Source of the DNA: Phylloscopus collybita
Lineage: Eukaryota; Chordata; Aves; Passeriformes; Phylloscopidae
DNA: 64,000 nt
Direction: 5' to 3'
Assembly: GCA_027886175.1 (NCBI GenBank)
Contig: JAJNNQ010000002.1
Location: 12,644,001-12,708,000, forward strand
A program made the position numbers and the translations under genes. Shown piece after piece: positions 37,750 to 50,978 of the stretch; the stretch's first letter is position 1; every line of letters starts with the position of its first letter. Below the pieces are notes generated by a model, which worked only from the letters and a program-made list of their open reading frames with translations, had not been told where the DNA came from and ran no database searches.

Positions 37750-38885
37750 AGCCATAGAAATTCTGTTTAAATTGTAAAAGAACTCTTAGATTATTGAGTC
37801 CAGCTGTAAAACCAGCACTGCAAAGTCCATTACTAAACCATCTTCTGAAGTGACACACCTACACATTTCTTAAATACCTCCAAGGATGGTGAATCCACCA
37901 ATTCCCTGGGCAGCCTGCTTCAATGGCAGACTGACCTTAGCCCTCCTTAGCCCTTCTTTTGTGGCCAATTTATCTATAGAAATATTTTTACTGTCTTTTA
38001 TGGCAATAGGCAGATTTAAGTTCTAGATTGACTGTGGTCCTTCCAATTTTGTCTCTGCATAACCTTATGACATCACTGTAGTCCTCCTGAGTGACCTGAC
38101 TCTTCTTCCAAAGGTCATAAACTCTCCTTTTTTCTCCCTGAATTCCAGTCAAGCTTATTGTTCAGTCATGCTTGCTTTCTTTCCCAGTGGCTTGTCCTTG
38201 TCCTCCAGGACTGTCTCCCGAGAGACTCTGTGAACTCTGTGAACTCTGTGAACCAGGCTCCCTAACAGGCCAAAGTCTGTCCTTGGGACACGTGGCAGTT
38301 CTACTTACTTGCCCTCCTTACTTCTCCTGTGCCCAAGACATGTTCTGACCACCACATCACCCACCAGTCCTTCTCTGCTCACAAACAGCAGCTCCAGCAA
38401 GTGCCTTCCCAAGGCTCACTCACCAGCTGTGTTAGGAAGTTGTCTTCCACACACTCCAGGAACTTCTTAGACTGTTTCCTGCACTGTAATTCCAACAGAG
38501 ATGTGGTGAGCTGAAGTCCCCCATAAGACCAAGGGCCAGTGATTGTGAATCCTCTGCCAGCTGCTTATAGAATATTTTCTCTGCATCTTCCTCTGGTTGG
38601 GTAGTCTGTAACAGGTTCCCACCAGGATATTTATCTGTTGGTCTTCCCCATGATTCCTATTCATAAACACTCAACTCTAGTGCTGCTATCATTTAGTTCT
38701 AGGCAACCAAAACTGTCCCTAACATATTCCATGTTATACCAGGGCTGCTTCACCATGTCTCCTTCCTTGTCTGTCCCTCCTGAAGGGTTCATAGCCAGCC
38801 CTTGCAGCACTCAGTTTTGTGAGTCATCCCACCATGTTTCTGTGATGGCAACTATGTCATAGTTTTCCTGCTGCACAATGTCAAC
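37750..38885 (-). mobile_element. CR1 LINE, internally deleted (APE + linker + 3' UTR)
   Basis: Read on the minus strand, the order is as follows. First comes the apurinic-like endonuclease domain of CR1 ORF2 (about 38,885-38,310), with phrases for a WDDS-like site, YYR-type and DFN-type motifs in decayed form and FLECVEDNFLTQLVSEP. Next is the inter-domain linker (about 38,310-37,945) with a YDLWKKSQVTQEDY-like stretch and KRRAKE. Then there is an abrupt jump to the 3' UTR (about 37,940-37,750) with GGCTGCCCAGGGAATTGGTGG, CCATCCTTGGAGGTATTTAAG, GTTTAGTAATGGACTT and a degenerate TTCTATGG end. The roughly 2-kb reverse-transcriptase region that belongs between linker and 3' UTR is absent. Many stops and indels make it inactive. 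The left end is the true 3' end and the right end is a 5' truncation. Confidence 0.88.
38226..38252. repeat. Three tandem copies of a 9-bp unit inside CR1
   Basis: CTCTGTGAA is repeated three times without error. It lies inside the linker part of the decayed CR1 and is probably a later replication-slippage expansion, since codon triplets there are not otherwise repeated. Confidence 0.85.
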
Positions 38886-40055
38886 CAACTAAGAAACACA
38901 AATCATAGCAAATCAGACTTCATTAATTCTATGGCTTACCAGCATAATTGTTTTTTTTGTGCCAGCTCAACACATTCTCGTTTTGTTTCCTTAGATGAAC
39001 TTACATCTGTAGCCAGTGTATTTTTATTACTGTTTATTCTCAAAGCAGATCCTCCTGCAGCTGGACTTTTTTCCCAGGCTCCTGCTGGTTTCACCTCTAC
39101 TGCATTTCCAAATATTTATCTTGCTTGCAATGAATCAAACTCTATCTCAATTTTAATAGACTGGGAAGTCAACTGAATCAGCACTGTGTCCATGAATAGG
39201 ACCTATGGCTACATCTTTATGAGCAAATTAAGCATGCCCAGGAACATTTGCTGGCACTGAAGCAAACTGATGCAGAACTCTGAATTTGTACTATTGAATT
39301 AACTAACCCTCCAGAACAGGGTGGCTGACTGCAAACTGCCTATGGAGAAGGATTCCTTCTCCATGCTGTGCCTGGGAATTGCTTGGCATTCTGTTAGATG
39401 GGGTGTTTGTACCTTTGCCAAAAACACGCCAGACATCATCCTAACAATTTCATAGTATAAATAATCAAGCTCCAGTGCCTGGGAATGTCCCCTGGCCCTG
39501 CCTAATTAACTGCATGACATGAAACTCCTTCATCCTGATCTACAGGCAGTTTTCACATGGCCATCTCTGCTTCCAGTGTGCCAATTCATCTGCTCATATG
39601 AGTTGGGCATTATCCATAAGCTGAGTGCATGAGCTAAGACTCTGTATCCTGTTCTATTTAAAAAAGAGCGAGCTCAGACCTTCAATTAAAATGAGTTCAA
39701 ATTGTTTAGACCAATACAGAGAATCTGCATGCCATATAATCATCTCATCTGAAGGCTATATGGGACAGGATTTCTGGTAAAATGGCTAGGGAAGCAGGGC
39801 AAACCAGGAAAGACATGCAAATAAAACTGATTCCACATAGTCCTGAAGCTCCAAGTACTCAGTGGGCATCCTTTTTCTCTAATAAAAGTTTAATTTTCCT
39901 GGATGTTTCAGTGCTGTGATTTAAATATAAGGTCAAGAGGCTCTGAATTGTTTTACAGTGTATTACACATCCTAGTTTTTATTTTATCTAAATCAGCAGT
40001 CTTATCATCTGCTGGCAAACTCAGTTTGGTTTGTTGTTTTCTCACCTGAGCCAAG
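38886..40055. other. Non-coding DNA, no gene recognised
   Basis: Begins at the 5' truncation point of the CR1. Nothing else recognised before the TTCC microsatellite. Confidence 0.6.
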
Positions 40056-40143
40056 TTCCTTCCTTCCTTCCTTCCTTCCTTCCTTCCTTCCTTCCTTCCT
40101 TCCTTCCTTCCTTCCTTCCTTCCTTCCTTCCTTCCTTCCTTCC
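40056..40143. repeat. (TTCC)22 microsatellite
   Basis: 88 bases of uninterrupted TTCC, equal to GGAA on the minus strand. Purity over this length implies recent expansion and high polymorphism. GGAA cores are ETS-factor half-sites, but function is not shown. Confidence 0.95.
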
Positions 40144-43100
40144 CACATTACAAAATATATAACTAAGCCGTACACTCCTTTGAAAAGCCACAGTCCAGAA
40201 AAGCACCTAACCACATGCTAATCTCAAGTGAAGAGGCTACTCATATGCTCCAAGTTATGCAAGTACTTAAGTGCTTTGTAGATCAAAGTCTGAATTTACT
40301 GATGTGTATCTGAAGATCAGAGGCTGATGCATTACTCCAGAACACCTTGGAAATAGGTTTTGTGTTTGCTCCTTCTTCTCTGTTTGCATTCCTCTGAGAC
40401 TTCGGTAATGAAGAGAACTATTTATTTTCTTGCTCCTAATGCTCTCAATAGGAAAGCAGAAATCCGATTTTAATGATACATTATTCTGTCTCAAAAGGGA
40501 GAAGAAGAGAAAATGAGGGAAATTGTTTATGAATATAACGTACTTTGGATTAAGGTATCAAGCTACTTTATTGAGGCTTGCTTTGTCAAAGATTTTTAAG
40601 AGACCTAGGGATAAAAGGAATAGGAATGGAGGCTCATGTCATTGCAGAACTTGTGCCTAGATCAAGGCTTGCAGGCACCTTTACTCTTCCTGCACCTTTC
40701 TTCTCAGTAGCAGAACCTATGTACTCATGAAACTCATCAAGAAAAGTCCAGCTGAGGAAAGATTTTTTTTCTTTCACCTTTAATTTCATTCTTCACATCA
40801 TGAGTTAATTAAAACAAAGTCTCATCTACAAAACAAAGAATAATTGCATAGTCCCTCAAGCCCATATGTCTCTATGAGCAGCAGCTCATAGGAAGATGTA
40901 GAACTGGCTGATCTGTGGGAAAGATGAAAGCAAAAGAACCTGCTCCCTTAGAGCCTTGCCTCTTGGTTTCCCTGGGAACTGTGGGAAATCCCCAATGAAT
41001 AAACCATGGGATCAAAATTTTCCATGAGACTTTAAGCCAGAGAAAACCTTTCTTGTAAATATTCTGCCTTTTCTCAGGGATATGCACTGGGGAATTAATA
41101 GGGATGCATGTTTAGTACACTGACTGCAGAAGAATGTCCCTATCTCTTCCCCAGCTACTCCGGGGGTGACAGTCATTTCAGACCAGAATGCCTCTCTATA
41201 TGGATAACAGTGTTTCAATATGTTGAAAGAGCTTCATAACACTAATCTGCAAGTGATCTGTTAATCTTCCTCTTCCCGGCCCTCTTCCTTCAGTGGCCAC
41301 TTTCATTAAACACACAGACTCATGCCGGTCTACTGGGAACATGGCAATGTCATTTGCCCAAAGGGGAAAAAAAAAAAAAATCAGTCCTTTTATCCTGGTC
41401 CTTTGCTCTTGGCAGGTGACAGCCCTCTCTGTCCTCTAGATCTTGTGTTTAGCTTGTGACTCGTCCTTAGTACAGTGACTGTCTTTTATCAGCCTGTCAT
41501 AATGCCTGCAATCCTTGATGGACTCTCTGATGCACAGATGCTGTGTTTGAGAACAGGATGGCTCTGCCTTCTCTGGGACCCAGGGCTTCACCCCCTAAAG
41601 AAGCACTCATGCTGTAGCTCTCTAGGCAAGATCTCAGTCAGTGAAGAAGTGGGCAAGCAGCATGGATGCTCTTCACCCCTGGAGGGGACCTCTCTTTCTT
41701 TCTCCAAAAGGACAGCTAACACCCAGTTGGATTGCATGCTTAAAAGCTTGCAGAATCTTTTTTTCAATAAATGAGGGGAAAGTCCTTTAGGTCAAATACC
41801 TGATGTATGATGATAAAAATCAGTCTGTTAGCCAAAATCCTGAACAAGATGGAGGTCAAAAGAGCCTCAAGCAAAAAAGCTCAAGGAGAGTCAATTAGCA
41901 CTTTCCAGTCATCAAAACTGAACATGCACAACCATAGCTGTTCATCACAGTTGAATCTATTCCCACATAAGCAAGTACATGGGTGGTGAAAGTAAATAGC
42001 AGCATTACCCTAAGTGCCTCACAATCAGCCTTAATTATTAAGAACAACCATTATTACTGTTATTATCACTATTAGACCTGATACACATAACACTGGCTTC
42101 AGAAGGATTAGAATTAGGCCTCAAAGTGTCTCATAGTAATATGGCACCGAGCTGTAATTTCCACCTCTATTTTCTGATTCTTTCTTTAGTTGTGCAATGC
42201 CATAGTTAAAATATAACTATACTAGTGGAAGAGATTTAATTTCTCAATTTCAAACTTTTTGTTCAATCACTAAAAGAATTTTATTGTGTCAGTTTGGTTT
42301 CTTATTTCTATGGTATTTGCAACAACCTATATGTAAGACCCTGACAGATACAAACAGTTTCTGTAAGAGCAAAAGTCTCTCCCTAACATCATTATGCTAA
42401 TTTTTATGAGCATAACACCTATGGGAATTTCACGTTGTCAGAGTTTTTTCTAGAAGGCGTGTGTTATGCCGCTGTATAATACAGACTTGTCTCTACTGCA
42501 ACATTAAGGGAGAGAAGAAAATTTAATCCCACTTGCAGAGCAGTTGTTCAAAACTAAATAGAGCAGTCACTTTCAGCAGAAATAAGAACAAACCAAAAGT
42601 CTGGTGCAAACCAAATTCCTGACATTGTATTTCACTCCCTACCTTTCTTTTTCATCACTACACAGGCCTGATCACAGTAAATCTGGTCAGATTATCGCTT
42701 TCCCTCTGCAGAACCTTGTGTCCTTGTTATGTCAGACTTTGCCAAGAGGCATTAAATGACTTTCTGTTATGGTCTGGGAAGATCTTAATTACATTAAGTC
42801 CTAGGTCCAATTTTCTATGTACACAATTGCCCACACTTGCAGTGTTCCTGAAGGTAACCCAAGCTACAGGCCCACTGCTCCTTCAAAAGGAGTTCCAGGA
42901 GTTAAAACTCAGCCTCCTATTTACTATGCAAAATCTATTATTACAATAGAAGTTGCTGGCTTCCTGGGAGCATGGTCCAACTCTATCTTAATGGAGATTC
43001 TTTGCCACAAAGTATTTTACTGGGAAGGTAAGTACTTTCATAAGAAAAGGATTAATTTTGCAACTGGCACAAAATTCAAATGATTGAAAATAAAGCATCA

Positions 43101-46100
43101 ATTGCTTGTTTCTAAAATTAAAGCTACCTTGCTATTAAAAATGAAATTTCCTGCCCTTCCTGAAATTTATCCTCATAGGCCTTGGGTGAAGCTTGAAATT
43201 TTGCTCTTACACAGTGAATGTAAGAGAAGGAGTAAACTATTAAGATGGATGGCTTTTTTATTGTATTTATTTAAACCAGGTTAATGTTAGCTTTTTATGT
43301 AGATGAAGAAGTTGGGAAAAGAGAGTTTTGGGAATTAGGTGGAAATAGATACACCAAAGGGAGTAGAAGCTTCAGCTCTCTATCCTGCTGTCCCCAGTGT
43401 ACAGCAAGACTTGAAAGTTGTCTTTCAAGTTCTAGACTGAAAGTTCACACTTTCATGTGCCTGCCTACAGCTGTGAATGCCTGGTTGGAAAAGTAAGACT
43501 CAGGGCGTAACCCTGAAACAAGTTCCACTCTGTCTGTGACCTGGCTGTGTATTTGAAAGCACAGAAAAGGAGGAGTCAGAGCACTGAAATGAGTCTTGTG
43601 AAAGATGTCTCGCATTGTTGCAAATGTAGACTTCATCCCCCCAAGGTAAATTTTCCAAGCTGCATTGGTTTTAGGGATTTCATTTAGCTAATGGGTTCAC
43701 ATATGTAAGGTTTGATGCTTCCAGGACAAATTCCCCAGCTGTGATGATGTTTTCTCACCCAGAGGTATCTATAATGTGAAGGTGTCTCTCTTCACTCTTC
43801 ATCTTTATTGTTGATGTACAGCATTGCTCTTTTTTAAGACAGCATTTAGTTTTTGTTATTATTGTGAAAATTCTTACTGCTTGTTTTATTAATTTACAAA
43901 ATCCACTGCCTAGCATCAAGTGGCTTTAATTTTTAAAAAGTATAAATTTAAAAATCCCCATAAATTAAGGCACCATTCCCAAAAAGTGATGCTAACAAAA
44001 TCACCACTAGCTTGTCAGTAGCTGATGATTAAAAGAAGGGAAAGAATAGTAATCTAAAGCAATGCAGCATCAAGAGTCATAGGCACAACTTGCACTGAAG
44101 GGCTCTGTTCCTTCCTGCAAATGGTATCTCATTGAGTCTAGCCAACAGGAAACCAACTATTGGAAGAAGAATCTGTATTTCTGGCGCAGGAATAATGGTT
44201 TCAAGTTTTTCCTGCCTATCAGTGTTATGAGAATGCTTTCCTTTGTTCCCCATGCTGGCACAATTACCTAAAGTCCCTTTGCTCCTGTTACTTGGTATAA
44301 TCTGCATGGTGAGCACCCTGTGCCCAGTGATAAAAGCAACTAGGCTGAAACCTTCCTGAGCAAAGAGTAAGGGCCAGGTTTACCCAGTGGTGTAGAGTAG
44401 CTCCACTGAGATAGGGAACAAATAAAAGCCAATCACTGGGCAGCAACACTCAGGCAGCCTCGGGGTACCTTGTGGTTGTTTCTGTTCCAATGGTATTTAC
44501 AGTCACTGTGCCAACAACACACAGAGGTCTCTTATTTTCACTTTTGCCTATCTATGTTTGATCCAATGCTCACTAAAGCAAATAGAAAACTTTCTGTTGG
44601 TTTCAGTGGGGTTTGGCTCTCACAGTGCTTGTGCATATTGGAATTGTTTACCTTACACTCTGCAAACCATCCACAGGCTGCTAGGATAATTTATCTAGGT
44701 CATGGCCTGCCCAAGCCTCCCTCTTCCCCTGGGAAAATGTTTCCTCCCCTTCATGTGATTCCCGTGATTTGGGAAGAGGGCATCCAGGAGCAGGTATGCT
44801 GAGTAGCTACAGAGGAAGATGTGCCTGTCTGGCTTCCCACTTTTTCAGGATGTCTGGTTCCTACCTGTGTTATTCTACTCTGCAATGCGTGCAAAGTCAG
44901 ACACGTAAGCAGGAGCATATAAAAACTATGCATGTAGCAGCAAGCACACAGTAGCCCTGTGAATAGCCTCTGCTCCATAAAACAAGTTATGTTCCCCTGT
45001 CTGCTGGAAGAGCTAGGACCCACATGATCACAGTCATAATATCACGTACCCAGACCAGAGACAGTGTGCTGGGTTAGTCTGCGGTCAGAGGGAAGGAGGT
45101 GTGTGGCTTTTGCTGCTCCTGCTCTAACCAACTTTTCATTCTTTCATAATGTAAAATTTTCCCTGGGTTGCAGCCCAAGCCTTTGAGGAGGCAAAACCAC
45201 TTGCTGAATGTCATGAAGAAAGCAAGTTGCTATGCTAAAATGCTGGCAGGAGTTCAAACCCAGTCAAAAAAGTTTAGTTTAGTATGAAAACACAACACAC
45301 GAAAATCATGCAAGCAGCACTTTTTGTCTGCTGCAAATAGCATGCATTGGGGCAAGCTTTCTCTATCATACAACAAAATGGTTTTTTAAGAAAAGAAGAA
45401 GGAAAGTGAAAGAGCATTTTCCTAAAGGGAGACCACCTGGTGCGAACATAGCTGTGGCTGTTAGCTTTGGCAGCAGTTAAGAGAGGTCAGTATTCAGCAG
45501 CCTGAGCTTGTTGGGAGTCTCTGCTCAGTGTAATCACTGACCAAGGACATGCAGTAGGGAAATTAAGGGTTTGAATGGGTTTGTAAGGGTCTGACCTGTT
45601 TTGCTGTCTCTGGAGTGACTCTTTCTAACAAAGGTACACCGTGTCTGCCTAACCCTGCAAAGCACGGTTTACAGATACCTCCAACAAATTAGGGGTATTA
45701 GCCCAGTTAAATTAATTAAAGCAATGTTAACATGCACAGACTGCTTCTGAGGCTTGGCTAACTAGCTCAAAGCGAGCTCGCGGCTTTATGCAGCTCAGAC
45801 ATACTTTCGCAGGGCTGCGTGGGACTTCATCACTGTCACACACTGAGCACTTCTTCTGTCTTCCAGTGCTAACACTTGCTGTCTTGTGCCAACACTAGCT
45901 AGTCCCTCTATGAAAACACTTGGTTGCACATTTTGCAGCTTCTGTAAGCCATGTTCTTGGCTTAGCCTCCAGAGGCTGTAATCCTCCCTGTCTCTCTCCT
46001 GACGTGTCGACCTCCTGTTGATTTTTACTTCTCCAGTTCCCTTCAATGCCTGCTTCTTGCTTCTTTATGCCAAGAACTTGGTAAGATTCAGTTTCCTTCC

Positions 46101-47182
46101 ACTTTATGCTGTTTTCTCCCTTGATTGGGGAACATGTAGGCTCCCAATACATTCTTCTGGACTCTTCCATCTCCTCTTCATACTGTTTTGGTTACTTTTG
46201 CCCCATTTATAGTTTCTCATGCCCTTTCCTACCCCATATCAGAGTTTCCTGTTTGGCTCCATTTCCCCTTCTTATTTTCTTGCTTGCTGGCATAGTCTTG
46301 GTCATGTTTTAGGACAAATGAAACCTAAATCAAGCCTTCAAATTCTGGCCAGGCTAGCACTTACCACAAAAGTGAGCATTTGGCTCTAATTTGCTGAGAA
46401 ATTTAGCTTTTTCAAACGAATGTTCTCTTTTGAGCAGAGATGTTATTCTAAATAGAGAGATATCAGCCAGTCCCGGGGGATGTCTCTCTAGTTAGAGAAT
46501 CAAGGCAGGTAGCACCACAAACTGGCTCCTGAGGATAGCAGTCACATGGATGCTGAATGAGGGCATTCTTGGATGTGCAACTATAGGTTTTGTACACCCA
46601 GAAAATACAAATTCCTTTCTGCAGCTCATCTCATTTTGCTGTAGTTGGCAAAAAGACCCTTGGTTCTTTCCTCTTTTTCTCTTCTCCTGTGGAGTGTCTT
46701 GAAGGCACATCTCAAAGTTTTAGTGGTGCTTTAATGGAAATGAGATAACCAGCCTGTGTAATGGGCAGTTTCCTGGCAGATTCTCTTTTCTTAAATGTAC
46801 TATCTGAGTTTAATGAGTTGAAACTCACAACTATAATTAGCAAAATGCTTAAGATACTACTCTCTGAACTTAATTGAATTTAATTTACAGTCTGAACAAA
46901 TACATCTACATGTTGAAGCAAATGTTTGCCTTATTTTAAAGTATTCATCTCTTTTTATCTTCCAGACCTCAGTGAGGCAAAAGTTCACTCATTAAGCTTT
47001 GTGGTGCTGGGACATCTGACTTTAGTTGGCTTGAATACTGAATTTGCGAAACTTGATCCCTGAACATATCATAGAAGAACTTGAGCTCTTCTCATGGAAA
47101 AAATGTTATCAGCTTTTAAATGTATGTGCTTAAGCCTTAAAGGAATGTGGTGTAGTATTAGCACAGCAACCTGCAAATCCAC

Positions 47183-47209
47183 AAAAAAAAAAAAAAAAAA
47201 AAAAAAAAA
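47183..47209 (+). repeat. A27 homopolymer
   Basis: 27 consecutive A. It could be the tail of a retroposed sequence, but the 200 bases upstream show no known element and no clear flanking direct repeat, so it is called only as a homopolymer. Confidence 0.9.
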
Positions 47210-50200
47210 GACTTAACAGTAATTAAGCTGTGGACAGTGTTTGAAAAAGATAGCAGGGTTTTGGTGGATTTAAAAAATAATTTATTTAATTTTTATTTAT
47301 TTCAGATTAATTTCTAATCATTTTGCTATGAAGACTCTGTTGCTCTAAATTCTGTCCATTTTACTCTGTCACTATGGGATGATACTGAAAGATTTTTTAA
47401 GTAGTATGTATGTATGAGACAGGACAGTTTATTTTCCTATGGAATTTCCTAATATTGCAGTCAGCCAAGAAGACCATGCTTTACAGATCCAAGCACCGTG
47501 GGCAGAAATTCTTTGCCAACCAGAGGTCATGAAACCAAGGGCAGAAATCAGCTTGAGGAGACCAGGCACCTGCCTGTCTGTAGTGTTAATCCTCAGAGCC
47601 ATTAAGGCAAATAAAGGTCCCTTCTGTTCTGGACTTGGAGAGTGATTTCAGCAGCAGTTGGGGACTTTTCCTGAAGCAACCAGAAGCCAACTATTCATCA
47701 GCATATGAATTGCTGGAAAGCTATAGATGGAAATATCCTGCAGTAGCAGGTGCAGGGGCTGGAGTTAGACTAAGTAGAAGAAGATGGAAGAGGTGAGAAA
47801 AACATCAGCTTGTCAGCAGCAAAACAACTCACAGTGCAAGCTAGTGGAGAAGCTGGCACTGAATGGTTCTCTGCTGTCCTCCCCATGCTCCTGTATCAAT
47901 ATTTTTAGAAAGAGACTGCTTCTTGGGAAAACAAATTAGAGAGAAGTGCAAAAGCAAGCTATCTATGTGGTCACAGGTGTGAAAAGGCAACTAGAAGACA
48001 GGTTTTACTCTCAGATGTTCCAATCTCATCCTGCTTTGGCAAACAACAGAAAATTGTGATCTAAGCTGAACAGTGAAGGCTGTACTCTGACTCTGACCTT
48101 TTCTCTTACCCAAGCTGTAAGTGGAGTCTTACAGCTTTTCTTTACAGCAAACAGGCTACTAGACATTGAAGATCACTGGGCTTTATTTCTTGCTCTCTCT
48201 GGGTCTTTAAAGCTACAAAAGAGTCTCTGTTGTCTCCCTGAGTGTCATGGGTAAAAATATCAATGTGCAGATTCCTGACTTCAAATTTGATAGTGGTCAG
48301 AATCACCAAATGGGGTTCATTAAACTGTCAAACCAGATACTCTACCTAGTGTTTGCCTGTGGTAGTCTTAGGAAAGGTAAAGCCAAGCTATTATGGTTTA
48401 TAGGAGTATCTCTGAGAGTTTTCATGCTGCAACATGACCTGAAGCATGCCAGGTGCCATTGGACTGGCCAGTCTGGGGGCAGCAGCACTGGGATGACTCT
48501 GTGTGGATTCTGATCAGTAAAACACTAGAGCTGATTTAAAATTTCATCCAGGTATGTCAGCAGGACCTGCAGCAACCTTAAAGTATTGCCTGAGAACACA
48601 CCTGGAGCAAGCCCACACCAGTAGTTAAAACTGCAGCATTCAGGCCCAAAGGAAAGCTGATTTTGCCTGTGCTAGGTGAAGGAGCTGTGGTTCCTTTTGG
48701 TGTGTATGGAGTTTGTATGTTTGTGTCACTCCCTGGCTCACTATTAACTTGCCTCTTTTGATCATTACACCTATATGAAAACCAAGTGGGGAGAAGCCCA
48801 CAAACTCTCCGTGGTTCCACACGGCTCATGTTGTAAACACTGTTGAGTTTTATTACACTAACCATTAGCCTCAGCACATACAAAAGGGCTCACTTTAATT
48901 TGACAGCTCTTTCCACATAGGTGTGCATGGGAAAAGGCCTGCAGTGTGTTGAGTGGGCTGTGGTATTGCCTCTTTGGGAAATGGGGTGTCCTGCAGCTTC
49001 GTGCAGCTGCTCCCCTGCCAGTGCTGGCCTGGCTGGGTGGGAGCCCCATGTCCCATCCTGCAGCCATGGTGTGGAATTTGCTCTGGGCTCTGTGCAGCCT
49101 CCTTAGGACTGTAAGGCTCCCACCTGCTCACGTGGCTTCCTCTGTCTCCTCTTGGTTCAAACCCAGGAGCCTGTTTGCAAGTTTTCCAGGCTTCCCAGCC
49201 CAGCAGAAACAGAGGGGAAGCCCACTGGCACAGTGTGTGTTTGGTCACAAGTGTGCACAGCACCCCAGGATGCCCAGGGAGGGATCTGAGTGGAAGGAGG
49301 AAGGATAGAAACCTCATACCTTCTTTTCTCTCACACCCACTCATGTGCATAAGGACGAAGCTCTGATCCCATGCCTGTGGCTACCCTGCTTCCTTTTGAA
49401 TCACACCACCCACAAAGTAAGCAGGCTTTAAAACTTGGCATTAAGAAAAACAGAAGTAGATTTTCCTGCTGTTAAATTAATCTGCCAAGGCAAACCCATC
49501 CCTTATAACATGAAACTTTAACAAGCTCTTGCATTGAGATGCCCTAATTTGAACAAGGAAAAGTTTGCAGGGAACTGAGAGCTGAATTTTCACTCAGAGA
49601 TAAGGCTATATACCTCTCTGCCTGCAAGCCCACGGGTATTTAAAAAAACCCACAAAACAAAACAGAATGTCTTTACATATTTAAATAAATTAAAATGAAC
49701 CTGCTCTAGATGAAACATTCAATTCAATTCCTTAACTGAGTTTCTAAAGGGTGAGCTCCACTACAAAAGAAACTTATTAAAGAATAATGAAGACTGTCAA
49801 AAACCATATGCTTAAAAGCTAGTAAATAACAAAGTAAGGCTTTTAGTCATCTTGACTGGACAAGGTGAGGTCAAAAAGAAACAACAACACATCCAGCACC
49901 ATGGCAATGGGCTTTTCATGCTTCTCGTCTTCAGCAATTGCTTTTTTAGGAAGAAGTCTTCCTTTCCTTCAGTCAGACATTCTCTTCTGTTAATCACTGT
50001 CTTTAGCCTGACCCTCTGAAATAGAAATTCTCTTTTATGCAATATTTTACTTGAAATGGTGTGTTTCTTCTCTCTTTTTTTTTTTTTTTTTGGCTGAAGT
50101 TATGTTTCCCTCCCTTGAAAGCACAGGCAACTGAATGAAAGAACAACATATTCCAAGCCATTGTTGAAATGCTTTTTCAAACAACTTTGTGTTGGATGGA

Positions 50201-50501
50201 TCCTGGGGCTGTCATTTACTTGACATTCATTTATACTGAATCAGTTAATAAGTCAGATCTTGTGTCATGTTAAGCATTTTTTCCTTGTTTATTTTCCCTG
50301 CATTAATAGCCATATTGCAATTGTACACAATGCCCTGAGCAAAATTTAATTCACTGGCACTGATTTACAACTGTAGAACATGTTCTGATGGGGATAGCTG
50401 TTGAAAAAAAGATAATTTTAAAAGCATATGCAAGCATAAAGAACTGATATGTTGACATCTAGTTTTTGCTGTGTGGGAATGAAGTAATTGTTAATTATTT
50501 T

Positions 50502-50522
50502 ATTTTTGTTGTTGTTGTTGTT
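50502..50522. repeat. (TTG)n short microsatellite
   Basis: Five GTT/TTG units. The complementary CAA/AAAC tract lies about 400 bases to the right. Confidence 0.8.
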
Positions 50523-50925
50523 TCCTCTTTTATTCTTTAAAACTAGGCAAATGTTCAGTGGTGATCAGGTGCTGTTTTATCTTAAATACTGTTTGACAGC
50601 CTCAGGGTTAACAGAAATCTCACTGCAAAATGTTCATAAACTCACCATGACAAGAGCAGAGGCTTGGAGTACTGTGCTCAGTCATGTAAGAATGCATCTG
50701 AAATTGAACTTAGAAGCCAATAATATCTGAACAATCAACACTGCCTATGTTACACTTTTTTTAAGTAAAGGAAGTCAGTCTCCATCAAGTGACCTTGATG
50801 TGTAAACAAGAGGTAATTAATAAAGGCATTGGTGCAATTTCATGGAACATGAACTTCCTCCTCCAAAATCTTAGCACTGAAAATTGAAGTATATTTTAGT
50901 ATTTCTGATGTCCAAACCATTAAAA

Positions 50926-50978
50926 AGCAAGCAAACAAACAAAAACAAACAAACAACCCCCCCTAAACAACAACAACT
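50926..50978. repeat. A/C-rich low-complexity tract
   Basis: AAAC units, a run of seven C and CAA triplets, the same grammar as the tracts at 3,713 and 14,356. Confidence 0.85.

Noticed and set aside
40005..40214. Minus-strand frame with a repeated EGRK-like segment
   Set aside because: It runs through the (TTCC)22 microsatellite.
45240..45265. GTTCAAACCC-like stretch as a tRNA T-arm
   Set aside because: No A-box, acceptor pairing or anticodon arm at the right distances.
47183..47209. A27 run as the tail of a processed pseudogene
   Set aside because: No recognisable coding or RNA-gene sequence precedes it and no flanking direct repeat was found.
48895..49350. Minus-strand frame of 151 codons in a GC-richer patch
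   Set aside because: Opposite-strand frames of similar length overlap it, as expected where GC content lowers stop frequency.
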